Part shown: positions 51,389 through 59,626 of the stretch, one piece after another
How positions within the stretch are numbered: the stretch's first letter is position 1
Layout: each line of letters opens with the position of its first letter
From: Desulfosoma caldarium
GTDB lineage: Bacteria; Desulfobacterota; Syntrophobacteria; Syntrophobacterales; DSM-9756
Direction: 5' to 3'
DNA: 64,000 nt
NCBI RefSeq assembly: GCF_003751385.1
Contig: NZ_RJVA01000009.1
Span: 124,001 to 188,000, forward strand
The notes under the pieces: model-generated
Databases searched by the model: none
What the model saw: only the letters and a program-made list of their open reading frames with translations
What the model was told of the DNA's origin: nothing
Translations under genes and position numbers: made by a program

Positions 51389-53218
51389 TCAGGATCCAGC
51401 CCGCACCGTGCCGCTGGACACATCGACGATCTGGGGGTTGATGAAAATCAGCAGTTCGTTCTTTTCCATGCGTACAGACTTGGACTTGAACAAATGCCCT
51501 AGCACAGGCACTTTGTGAACGCCGGGCGTTCGACTCTCCGAATCGGACTCATTTTCTTCGATGATGCCGCCAATAACCACCGTGGCTCCGTCATCCACCA
51601 GCAATTCCGTGTCCACCTTGCGACTGTCGATGGCCGGAGGTTGGCCTGGGATGACCTGCGTGAAATTGGGAGCCTCTTTCTTGGCTTGTATTTGCAGCCG
51701 AATGCGCCCATCGGGGGTCACATGAGGTGTGACGGCCAACTCCAGGGTGGCGTCCTTGAACTCCGTGGAAATACCATCTTGGCTTTGTGCCTGGTAGGGA
51801 ATCTGAGTTCCCTGAGAAATGGTGGCCTTCACGTGGTTCATGGTCAGAACGCGAGGCGCCGAAATGATTTTTCCCCGTCCCGCTTGTTCGGCGGCAAGGA
51901 GGCGCAAGTCCAGGTTCCACAAAGTGGTGCCCACAAGTTTTCCCACAGTGAGGCTCGCTGTGGATGTGGCGGTCACGGGGTGGTTCACGGCGTAGCGCGT
52001 GTCCACTTGATGGTCGGTTGTTTTAGTTAACGAAAATCCCCATTGCACGCCCAGGTCCCGCGATGCCGTGGTGTTGAGCTGTACGATGCGTGCTTCAATA
52101 AGCACTTGTTTGGTGGGAATGTCAAGACGTCCGATGATCCCCCGGGCCGCAGCGATGCGGGCCGGATAATCGGTGTACAAAATGATTCCGGTGCGTTGAT
52201 CCACACTGATCTTCCCATCGTCACTCTTGATTTCGGAAATCTTTGCAGCAATTTCCGCGGGATTGGCGTAGTTGATCTGCAGGTAAGCCGTGTCCAGTTC
52301 CCCAAGATCCTTTTGGGTTCGCAGCAACTGCTGTTCGATCTTGAGCCGCTCTTCGCGCTCTTTCATTTCCTGCTTGAGTTTTTCTTGCTTGGCAATGCGA
52401 ATGACGCCGCCGACTTCTTCATGACCCAGCCGGTTCATCATCAGGACCATGTCCAGGACCTGGTCCCATGGAATATTTTCCACCTTCAGCGTTACCTTGC
52501 CGCTGACATCCGGTTCCACCACGATGTTCATGCCGCTCACATCGGCCAGAAGCCGAAGCACGTTGCTGAGATCGGCATCCTGCAGATCCAAACTGATGGG
52601 CTTGCCCCGGTAAGTTTTTTCAAATAGGGCTCCACTGGAATCCATCCCTGCAGGCCAAGCGCCGGCACTTACGGAATGCGTTCCCGCTTCAAATGATGAC
52701 GCGTGCTGCCGAGTTACCCTCGAGCTCACAGCCGCTTTCGAGGGCGTTTTCCCCAAAGCCTCTAACGGGTAGAGGCGCACCACCAAACGGTCCCCCTGGA
52801 TGGCGCTTTCCAGTCTTTCCAGGCCTGAGGCCATTCGGCCGGAAATGAAAAACCCGCCTCGACCATCCGTTGTCACCTTCATGGAACCAACGCGCTTGGA
52901 TGCCGTGGGGACAGTTCCGAATCCCAGGGAGGTCTCCACGCCTTCCAAGACGATGGAAAAACCTGCGTCTCCCTGCCGCACGGTGCGATGATGAAGAGGA
53001 GGCTTATTGGTGATCACCACGACCTCTGTGCGATCCGGAAAATCTTCGGCCTGTACTCCAAAAACCCTGACTCTGTCCCCATCCGAGGCGGGAGCTTGCG
53101 CTGGGGAGGACGCCGCCGTCGGAGCTTGGGCCACCGCCCCGCTCACCAGGAACACGGTGGTGACCATAAAGGCGGCAACGGTCCTGATGAGACGACTCGA
53201 GCAATTCCAAAGCTTCAT
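51389..53218 (-). CDS. pilQ: Type IV pilus secretin PilQ
   Basis: The 609-residue protein has a signal peptide (residues 1-30). An AMIN domain (about 50-150) binds peptidoglycan, and an STN domain follows (about 205-275, SLDLQDADLSNVLRLLADVS). A charged linker (KQEKLKQEMKEREERLK) comes next, then N0/N1-type domains and the secretin barrel (about 380-605), with VLIEARIVQL and the VPVLGHLFKS...ELLIFINPQIV end. It forms the outer-membrane pore for pili. pilP is missing between it and pilO. The ATG has a GGGGGA ribosome site. Confidence 0.93.
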   Translation of the reverse strand: MKLWNCSSRLIRTVAAFMVTTVFLVSGAVAQAPTAASSPAQAPASDGDRVRVFGVQAEDFPDRTEVVVITNKPPLHHRTVRQGDAGFSIVLEGVETSLGFGTVPTASKRVGSMKVTTDGRGGFFISGRMASGLERLESAIQGDRLVVRLYPLEALGKTPSKAAVSSRVTRQHASSFEAGTHSVSAGAWPAGMDSSGALFEKTYRGKPISLDLQDADLSNVLRLLADVSGMNIVVEPDVSGKVTLKVENIPWDQVLDMVLMMNRLGHEEVGGVIRIAKQEKLKQEMKEREERLKIEQQLLRTQKDLGELDTAYLQINYANPAEIAAKISEIKSDDGKISVDQRTGIILYTDYPARIAAARGIIGRLDIPTKQVLIEARIVQLNTTASRDLGVQWGFSLTKTTDHQVDTRYAVNHPVTATSTASLTVGKLVGTTLWNLDLRLLAAEQAGRGKIISAPRVLTMNHVKATISQGTQIPYQAQSQDGISTEFKDATLELAVTPHVTPDGRIRLQIQAKKEAPNFTQVIPGQPPAIDSRKVDTELLVDDGATVVIGGIIEENESDSESRTPGVHKVPVLGHLFKSKSVRMEKNELLIFINPQIVDVSSGTVRAGS

Positions 53219-53306
53219 GATCCCCCGTCCTATCTTTTGAGTCTTCAGCCGATCCGCTCGCCCTCACCTCCACCGTGGGCCTTGGACCACCTACCTTCCC
53301 TCGGTA

Positions 53307-53918
53307 TCATTTCTTCTTGGCTGCCGGTTTCTTTCTCTCATGCTCTTCCAAGAACCTGTATGTGGAAAATTGACAGGAAACCTGAACCGAAGAATCATTA
53401 CGCCGCTTCAAAGCCAAATTGTCCACCTGAATGATGCGCCCCAATCGACTGATTCTGTCAAGAAACAACCCCAGTTGATGGTAGCGCCCCACGAGATCCA
53501 AACGCACGGGAATCGTCGCGTGGAATTCGTGCGGGACTTCGGGCAGAGGCTGAAACAGCAAATTTTCCAGACCTTCTTGGGCCCCGATCTGTGAGACCGT
53601 CTCTAACAGTGCCGGAATCTCCCTCTGGTCAGGAAGCACCTTGAGCATGCTGGCAAATTCTTCTTCCGCTTTGCGCACTTCTTGCGCCAGTTTTTCGGAT
53701 TCCGAAGCGTATTTTTTTAGAGTGGCCAGGCGCTTTTCTTGACTTTGAATGCTGGCCCGAAGCTGCTGCATGCGCTTGTTTTGAGGGGCATACTGGAAAT
53801 AATAGAAGGCCGCGGCCAGGGCCAACACCGTGATAACGAGCACCAGCACGCGCTGGACCACAGGCAGTTCGTCAACCTTTGCCTCGATGGTTTCTATGGG
53901 AAAAGACACCTTTTTCAT
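53307..53918 (-). CDS. pilO: Type IV pilus inner-membrane alignment protein PilO
   Basis: The 203-residue bitopic protein has one N-terminal transmembrane helix (VLVLVITVLALAAAFYY), a coiled-coil segment (QLRASIQSQEKRLATLKKYA) and a ferredoxin-like periplasmic domain. With PilN it forms the alignment ring between PilM and the secretin. It lies 16 bases after pilN. An 88-base gap to pilQ holds no room for pilP. The Lys-rich tail KKPAAKKK is unusual. Confidence 0.85.
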   Translation of the reverse strand: MKKVSFPIETIEAKVDELPVVQRVLVLVITVLALAAAFYYFQYAPQNKRMQQLRASIQSQEKRLATLKKYASESEKLAQEVRKAEEEFASMLKVLPDQREIPALLETVSQIGAQEGLENLLFQPLPEVPHEFHATIPVRLDLVGRYHQLGLFLDRISRLGRIIQVDNLALKRRNDSSVQVSCQFSTYRFLEEHERKKPAAKKK

Positions 53919-53934
53919 GCCGGACTCCGAAGGC

Positions 53935-54588
53935 TCAGCCTTGAGGCTTTGCCTGAAACGTCGTCTGTGGCGAAGGCTTCTGCGCTTCCTCTGAACCCTG
54001 GCCCTTGTCCTTGTGCGCCAGGGATTCCTTGACGCGCGAATAGGGCACCATCCTCCACGTCAACCGATATTCCCTGAGCTTGCGCTGCCCCACGGACGTC
54101 TGCCTCGAATGGGCCAACACCACACTGCCGCGCATCACAAAGGGGGATTCCTCGAGATTTCTCATGAACTCCGCCACACTCTCATTGCTCAAAGCAATTC
54201 CGGCAACGTCGACCTTATCACCAGTGATCGTCACCGTCTCGAACCACACCTTATCCACCGGAACCCACAGGCTCAAAAGAGCCAGGACTCGAGCCATTCG
54301 GTCCCTGTCCTTTTCAAGGCCTTGAATGATTTCTTTTTTCTTCTCAATAATTTCCTTTTGCTTTGTGAGGTCCTGAAGAATCTTTTCGTACTTGGCGTAC
54401 TTGGCGGCCTCTGCCTTGAGTTCCGACTCTCTGCGCTGCAGGGTCTCGATGGTGCGGGTTTGGTTGGACCATAGAAACGCAATGGCCAACCCCGTCACCA
54501 CCACACACAGCACGTAGCCGATCAGGTACTGGCGGGCAGTGGTTCGAATCGGCTTTTTTTCCGCAGGCAGAAGGTTGATGCGGATCAT
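53935..54588 (-). CDS. pilN: Type IV pilus assembly protein PilN
   Basis: The 217-residue protein starts with the INLLPAEKK motif that PilN uses to bind PilM, followed by a transmembrane helix (YLIGYVLCVVVTGLAIAFLW). A coiled coil (LKAEAAKYAKYEKILQDLTK and following) and a C-terminal periplasmic domain come next, with an extra Lys/Gln-rich tail. The start overlaps the pilM stop by four bases. Confidence 0.9.
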   Translation of the reverse strand: MIRINLLPAEKKPIRTTARQYLIGYVLCVVVTGLAIAFLWSNQTRTIETLQRRESELKAEAAKYAKYEKILQDLTKQKEIIEKKKEIIQGLEKDRDRMARVLALLSLWVPVDKVWFETVTITGDKVDVAGIALSNESVAEFMRNLEESPFVMRGSVVLAHSRQTSVGQRKLREYRLTWRMVPYSRVKESLAHKDKGQGSEEAQKPSPQTTFQAKPQG

Positions 54589-55640
54589 TTGTCCCCTGCT
54601 CTCCTGAGTGCGAGTCCAAGGCCGATGGTCATCTGAGGGCCGATCTGTTCCAGGTAGGACGCATCAAACCGACCCGCATCCACCTCCAGGTGCTGCAAGG
54701 GGTTGCACACCTCGCTGGGAACCCCCAATTCGGCCTCCACGAATTTTTCCAGGCCGGAAATTCTAGCCGACCCACCGCTTAGGTAAATCTTGTGCAGTTT
54801 GGCTTCGGGGAAATGGCTGAAGAAAAAGTCCAGAGCTCTCTTGACGTCCGTGGTCCATTCGGTGAGCGTCTCCACAAAAGCCTTTTCCAGTCGGGCTCGA
54901 TCCACATTTTCGATACCCAGTCCCAGCTTGATGCGCTCGGCGTTGTCCTCCGGCGTCTCAAGTTCCTGGGCTATACGATGGGTGATGCTGTATCCCCCGA
55001 AGGTCACGTCTCTTGTGAAAAGAGGGCGTCCCGCCTGTACGATGGTCATTGTGGTCTTGGACGCGCCGATATCCATCAAGGCGATGTTTTCGTCGGCAAA
55101 AATTCCGTACGTCGCCTCAAAGGCGTTGCTCAAGGCAAAATAGTCCACATCGATGACCACGGGATCAAAACCCGCCGTGCGCAGCATCGCGACATAGGCA
55201 GACACCGCCTCCTTTTTGGCGGCCACGAGAAGCACATCCATGAACTTTGCGCGACTTTTAGAAACATCTAGAATCTCGTAGTCCACGTTGACTTCGTCCA
55301 GTTGATACGGCACATACTGGGCAATTTCCTGGCGCAATCGAACACCCAAATCTTCTTCGGTCATGGTGGGCATTTCGATTTTCTTGATCATGACTTCGTA
55401 ACCTGAAATGGAGGCGGCAATGGGACCCGGCTTGATTTTCAAATTCGTGGCCAATTTGCGCAGTGTCTCGACGACCATTTCCGGCCGCTGAATGCGCCCT
55501 TCTGAGACGGCTTCACGGGGGATCAGAGCCATGCCTATGTTCACCAACCTGTGCCCGGCTTTTCCCTCGGCGAGCTCGACCATCTTGACGGCATACGATC
55601 CCACGTCGACGCCAACCAAAGCTTTTTGTTTTCGGAACAT
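54585..55640 (-). CDS. pilM: Type IV pilus assembly ATPase-fold protein PilM
   Basis: The 351-residue cytoplasmic protein is an actin-fold PilM, similar to FtsA. It has VGVDVGSYAVKMVELAE, the phosphate loop IALMDIGASKTTMTIV, the SGGSARISGLEKFVEAEL segment and a typical C-terminus. It binds the PilN N-terminus and recruits the assembly ATPases. It is the first gene of pilM-N-O-Q, transcribed away from lepB. Confidence 0.93.
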   Translation of the reverse strand: MFRKQKALVGVDVGSYAVKMVELAEGKAGHRLVNIGMALIPREAVSEGRIQRPEMVVETLRKLATNLKIKPGPIAASISGYEVMIKKIEMPTMTEEDLGVRLRQEIAQYVPYQLDEVNVDYEILDVSKSRAKFMDVLLVAAKKEAVSAYVAMLRTAGFDPVVIDVDYFALSNAFEATYGIFADENIALMDIGASKTTMTIVQAGRPLFTRDVTFGGYSITHRIAQELETPEDNAERIKLGLGIENVDRARLEKAFVETLTEWTTDVKRALDFFFSHFPEAKLHKIYLSGGSARISGLEKFVEAELGVPSEVCNPLQHLEVDAGRFDASYLEQIGPQMTIGLGLALRRAGDK

Positions 55641-55670
55641 GCGCCTCGCGGCCCCCTGTACACTTTGGCG

Positions 55671-55699
55671 TTGACACTCACCGTTTTTTGTTATTTACC
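55671..55699 (+). promoter_or_regulatory. Candidate promoter for lepB
   Basis: A perfect TTGACA (55671-55676) is followed after 17 bases by TTTACC (55694-55699), a weak -10. The start codon of lepB is about 70 bases downstream. It lies in the divergent pilM-lepB region. Confidence 0.4.
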
Positions 55700-55767
55700 A
55701 TCAAGCCTTTCCGGCACACAAACAGAAAGCATCTCTCCATGGTATATCGGCACAATCGGAGGCGGCA

Positions 55768-56433
55768 TTGAGTGCTTTTTCAGGACCAGAATCCGCAAAA
55801 GCGAGAAAAAAGAGCACCGTTCGAGAATACACAGAAGCCATTCTAATTGCGGTTCTTCTGGCTTTTTTCATTCGGGCTTTCATCGTTCAGGCCTTCAAGA
55901 TTCCCTCGGGATCCATGATGACCACACTGCTCATCGGGGACCACATCCTCGTGAGCAAATTCCGCTATGGCATCAAACTGCCCATCGTGGATAGGAACCT
56001 CATCGACTGGGATCACCCCCGCCGAGGGGATATCATCGTCTTTAAGTACCCCCAGGACCCATCCAAAGACTTTATCAAAAGGGTCATTGCCGTCCCAGGG
56101 GATGTGATTCTCATAAAGGACAAAACCGTTTTTATCAACGAAAAACCTCTGCAGGAACCCTACGTTCGTTTCACGGACACCAGAATCTTGCCCGCATCTG
56201 TGAGTCCTCGAGATAACTTGGGGCCGCTGGTGGTTCCCGAACATAGCTATTTTGTCATGGGGGACAACCGAGACGAAAGCTACGACAGCCGGTTTTGGGG
56301 CTTCGTGGACGCATCGGTGGTCAAGGGAAAAGCCTTTGTCATTTATTGGTCTTGGAACAAAAACGGGCAGTTCACTCTTGATCCTGACCGAAGTTTCCTT
56401 CGCTGGAATCGACTGGGACATCTTGTCCGATAG
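55768..56433 (+). CDS. lepB: Signal peptidase I
   Basis: The 221-residue enzyme removes signal peptides from exported proteins. It has an N-terminal helix (YTEAILIAVLLAFFIRAFIV), the catalytic Ser49 in IPSGSMM, the general-base Lys104 in FIKRVIAVPGD, and the GDNRDESYDSRFWG motif. The TTG at 55768 has GGAGG five bases upstream. The compact length matches single-helix SipS-type enzymes with no second membrane segment. Confidence 0.93.
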   Translation: MSAFSGPESAKARKKSTVREYTEAILIAVLLAFFIRAFIVQAFKIPSGSMMTTLLIGDHILVSKFRYGIKLPIVDRNLIDWDHPRRGDIIVFKYPQDPSKDFIKRVIAVPGDVILIKDKTVFINEKPLQEPYVRFTDTRILPASVSPRDNLGPLVVPEHSYFVMGDNRDESYDSRFWGFVDASVVKGKAFVIYWSWNKNGQFTLDPDRSFLRWNRLGHLVR

Positions 56434-56493
56434 AAAGCCCACGGTCAGTCATTGGATCGGCAACATTTTCGGGCATAGGCAGGAATTGTTGAT

Positions 56494-57948
56494 ATGGCAC
56501 CGCGGCAACCACGCCATCATGTACCCCAGCTCGTTGCCTGGATAGCTCAAAGCATTCGTGACGCCCAAGCCCAAGGGGTCGTCCTTGGCATAAGCGGCGG
56601 CATCGATTCCGCCGTCTGCGCCGCTCTGGCTAAAAAAGCCTTGGGAGACAACGTGCTCGGCCTCATTCTTCCCTGTCACACTCTTCCGGAAGATGTTCAG
56701 GACGCCCGCAGCGTCTGCCATCACTTGGCTGTGGCCCATGAAGAAATCGATCTGAGCGACGCCTTCGATCAGCTGGCCCGCCTTTTGGGTTCGCAAAACC
56801 CAAAGTTGCTGGGAAACCTCAAGGCAAGACTGCGCATGGCGGTGCTCTATCACCGGGCTGCCGAACTTGGCTATTTGGTCATGGGGACCAGCAACCGCAG
56901 TGAATGGGAAGTGGGCTATTTCACCAAATATGGGGACGGAGCGGCAGACATTCAACCCATCGTGCATTTGCTCAAGAAAGATGTGCAACGGCTGGCTCGT
57001 GCCCTGAAACTGCCTAAGCCAATTCTGACCAAACCGCCGTCCGCCGGCCTGTGGCCAGGCCAAACAGATGAAGAGGAATTGGGCTTCACCTACAAGCAGC
57101 TGGACAGCTTTTTGAGCGGGCAACACCGTTCGGTTCCATCCTCGGTGCGAAAACGCATCGAGAAGCTTCGAGCTCTCACGGCCCACAAGAGGCGCCCACC
57201 CCTTCGGTTTTTTGAGGAAACCGTGGAGCCGTACCCTGAACAAAGGTCCTCAGCCCTGGAACCCAGTCCTGCCGACAGAAGCGTTGAGGCCTTAACCGTC
57301 ATCAGCAAGGCCATCACGTCAGACCAATACCTGGAAGATATTCTTCGCCTGATCGTGATGGTCACCGCCCAGGCGATGAATTCCAGTGTGTGTTCCCTGT
57401 GGCTTTTGGACGAACAAGAACGGGTCCTGCGGCTTCGAGCCACTCAGGCCATCAATCCGGAATACGTAAAGGATCGCGTGCTCAAGGTGGGTGAGGGCGT
57501 TGTGGGCAAGGTGGTGGTGGAAAACAAACCCCACATTGCTTTCAATGTTCTTGAAGACCCCTACTTCAAAGAGAAGGATCTGGCCAGGCACCTTGGGCTG
57601 GTGTCCCTGCTGAGCATGCCCATGCGCGTCAAGGACCGCGTCATCGGCGTCATCAACTGCTACACTTCTTACCCGCACCGGTTTACGCAGTTGGAAATGA
57701 ATGTCCTGACCGCCGTGGCCAATCAGGCTGCCGTGGCCATCGAAAATACCGAACTTATGGTCAAGTCGAAAGTCATTCAGGAGGAGCTGGAAAAACGAAA
57801 GATCATCGAAAAAGCCAAAGACATTCTTATCTCTCGACTGAACCTGAGCGGTGAAGACGCCTATCGCTGGCTGCAAAAAAAGAGTATGGACACGCGAAAA
57901 TCCATGAGAGAAGTGGCCGAGGCCGTCTTGCTCACTCTAGAGAGTTGA
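56494..57948 (+). CDS. NAD synthetase fused to GAF and ANTAR domains
   Basis: This 484-residue protein is one uninterrupted frame. Residues 1-240 are an ammonia-type NAD synthetase with the ATP-pyrophosphatase loop SGGIDS (34-39), LGNLKARLRM, MGTSNRSE and GLWPGQTDEEELGF; no glutaminase domain is present. Residues 264-421 form a GAF domain (VGEGVVGKVVVENKP, QLEMNVLTAVANQAAVAIEN). Residues 427-482 match an ANTAR domain (LEKRKIIEKAKDILISRLN, EDAYRWLQKKSMDTRKS, REVAEAVLL), which binds RNA hairpins in antitermination. NadE uses ATP, ammonia and deamido-NAD. Joining it to a sensor and RNA-binding module is unexpected: it may link NAD supply to termination control. It follows lepB by 60 bases, and its end overlaps the convergent muramidase gene. 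Confidence 0.85.
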   Translation: MAPRQPRHHVPQLVAWIAQSIRDAQAQGVVLGISGGIDSAVCAALAKKALGDNVLGLILPCHTLPEDVQDARSVCHHLAVAHEEIDLSDAFDQLARLLGSQNPKLLGNLKARLRMAVLYHRAAELGYLVMGTSNRSEWEVGYFTKYGDGAADIQPIVHLLKKDVQRLARALKLPKPILTKPPSAGLWPGQTDEEELGFTYKQLDSFLSGQHRSVPSSVRKRIEKLRALTAHKRRPPLRFFEETVEPYPEQRSSALEPSPADRSVEALTVISKAITSDQYLEDILRLIVMVTAQAMNSSVCSLWLLDEQERVLRLRATQAINPEYVKDRVLKVGEGVVGKVVVENKPHIAFNVLEDPYFKEKDLARHLGLVSLLSMPMRVKDRVIGVINCYTSYPHRFTQLEMNVLTAVANQAAVAIENTELMVKSKVIQEELEKRKIIEKAKDILISRLNLSGEDAYRWLQKKSMDTRKSMREVAEAVLLTLES

Positions 57949-59175
57949 CCAGTCCGTCGTACACCGTCCTTGGAAAAATTCTTCGCCGTAAAGCAACACC
58001 TCCTGCCTTTCAGCCTCGTAGCCGCGCAATTCCTCGGCCCAGCCCTTTTCCAAGGCCATGATGGGTCCGTCGTTTTCCAAAAATTCGCGAATGCGAGGAT
58101 CCCCCGTAAGAATATCAATGGGCCGATGCCGCGTCTCGTATTCATATGGCGGATCCAGCCATTGAAAAGCCTCTCGGTGCACTCGAAGGACGGCCTGAAG
58201 AAAAGCCAGCCCGAACCGGTAAGGGCAAAAAACCCGCGCGTCCGTGACGTGCAGGTGAAAGCCTCGGCACAGCTGCCCGCGCCACTTGTCGAAGGTCGGC
58301 TCAAAGGCCACGGGGCGCAGAACAATTCCCTGAAGGGCCCAAGGAGCCAAGGCTGCGTGCACCGCGTCCGGGTCCAGGTATGGGGCGCCCACCACCTGAA
58401 ACGGTAGGGTGGTTCCCCGGCCTTCACTCACGTTGGTCCCTTCCAGCAAAACCATTCCGGGGTAGAGCAGCGCGGATTCCCACGAAGGCATGTTGGGTGA
58501 AGGAAAGATCCAGGAACGTCCCGTATCCGGCCATAGATCTCTTCGCGCCCACCCCTGAACTGGGACCACTCTGACCATTTCCGACCGGCCTTTCTTTTGA
58601 GCCACCCATAGGGCCAGTTCTCCCAGTGTCAGCCCGTGGCGCATGGGCAAAGAATAACGGCCGACAAAGGACCGATAAGCGGGCCGAACAAGATTGCCCT
58701 CCACGCGATCCCCACCGATGGGATTGGGCCGATCCAATACCACCACGGGCTTGGAACGTCGGCAAAAAGCCTCCACACACAGCCCCACCGTGGTTCCGTA
58801 AGTGTAGACGCGCGTCCCCACGTCCTGCAGGTCGACGACAAGGACATCGATAGCCTTCAGCATCGCCTCGGTGGGCTCTCGCGTCTCTCCGTAAAGACTG
58901 AAGATGGGAACCTGGTAAACCCTGTGGCGACTGTGTCCGGATTCCACCATATTGGCTTGTTTTTCCGCGTAAAATCCGTGCTGGGGCGAAAACAAAGCGC
59001 TCACGCGGGCGCCGCGCGACATGAGCGCGTCGACCACGTGGACAAAATCGGCGGTGACCGACGCGTGATTGGTCAAGATACCGAGGCGTTTCTCGAAAAC
59101 CCACTGCGGCAGATTTTCCAAGAACACGTCACATCCGAATCGAGACGGCATGGCCTTCGGTTCTGACGCCATCAT
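57937..59175 (-). CDS. DUF1343 exo-beta-N-acetylmuramidase (NamZ-like)
   Basis: The 412-residue protein belongs to DUF1343, the NamZ family that removes MurNAc from the non-reducing end of peptidoglycan fragments. Family features are RLGILTNHASV, LFSPQHGFYAEKQANM, VPIFSLYGETREPT, DVLVVDLQDVGTRVYTY, VLDRPNPIGGDRVEG and LLEGTNVSEGRGT. No signal peptide is evident with the start at 59175, which overlaps the DUF1992 stop as ATGA. Murein recycling genes at 43776-47310 make a role in cell-wall sugar salvage plausible. Confidence 0.87.
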   Translation of the reverse strand: MMASEPKAMPSRFGCDVFLENLPQWVFEKRLGILTNHASVTADFVHVVDALMSRGARVSALFSPQHGFYAEKQANMVESGHSRHRVYQVPIFSLYGETREPTEAMLKAIDVLVVDLQDVGTRVYTYGTTVGLCVEAFCRRSKPVVVLDRPNPIGGDRVEGNLVRPAYRSFVGRYSLPMRHGLTLGELALWVAQKKGRSEMVRVVPVQGWARRDLWPDTGRSWIFPSPNMPSWESALLYPGMVLLEGTNVSEGRGTTLPFQVVGAPYLDPDAVHAALAPWALQGIVLRPVAFEPTFDKWRGQLCRGFHLHVTDARVFCPYRFGLAFLQAVLRVHREAFQWLDPPYEYETRHRPIDILTGDPRIREFLENDGPIMALEKGWAEELRGYEAERQEVLLYGEEFFQGRCTTDWSTL

Positions 59176-59573
59176 GGACCCTTGTTGTCCTTGTTTCGAG
59201 CCAACCGGTCCAGGACCTTGGGGTAGTAGACCTGGTGTTCTTCCAGCAAGGGCGAAACACGGCGCATGGTGTTCAATTTCATGATCAAGTAATTGAGCTT
59301 CTTCATCTGGTGGTATTTTTCTTGCGTGTCTTGAATCCCCGATAGCAGTTCTTCGGTGGTGCGGATTTCTTTGCGCAGCTCCAGTTCCGGAGGAAGACAA
59401 TCGGCGTTCTTGAGAATTTTGTAGGCAATGCGCAAATCCGCAGGAAGATGGCTGTCGTCTTCCAGGGTGAGGGGCTTTCCCGCGCCGGGCAGGTTGTCAA
59501 ATTCCCCTCGCTCCATGGCTTCCTGAATCCTCTGTTCCGCAATTTTTTCAAAAATAGTAAAAAGGTTGCTCAT
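59172..59573 (-). CDS. DUF1992 (YhdN/DnaJ-C28-like) protein
   Basis: The 133-residue protein starts with the family pattern FEKIAEQRIQEAMERGEFDN, followed by LPGAGKPLTLEDDS and LRIAYKILKNADCLPPELE. DUF1992 is known as a DnaJ homologue subfamily C28 conserved domain of unknown function. The gene overlaps the DUF1343 gene by four bases. A ribosome site (AAGGGG) supports the start. Confidence 0.85.
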   Translation of the reverse strand: MSNLFTIFEKIAEQRIQEAMERGEFDNLPGAGKPLTLEDDSHLPADLRIAYKILKNADCLPPELELRKEIRTTEELLSGIQDTQEKYHQMKKLNYLIMKLNTMRRVSPLLEEHQVYYPKVLDRLARNKDNKGP

Positions 59574-59626
59574 GGTGTGCCCCTTTGCGGCGGCATGGTG
59601 TGTTCAGAAAACGGAGGTGCTTTGCG

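Noticed and set aside
53219-53306. Possible pilP between pilO and pilQ
   Set aside because: Only 88 bases remain, too short for the lipoprotein, and no frame with a lipobox is present.
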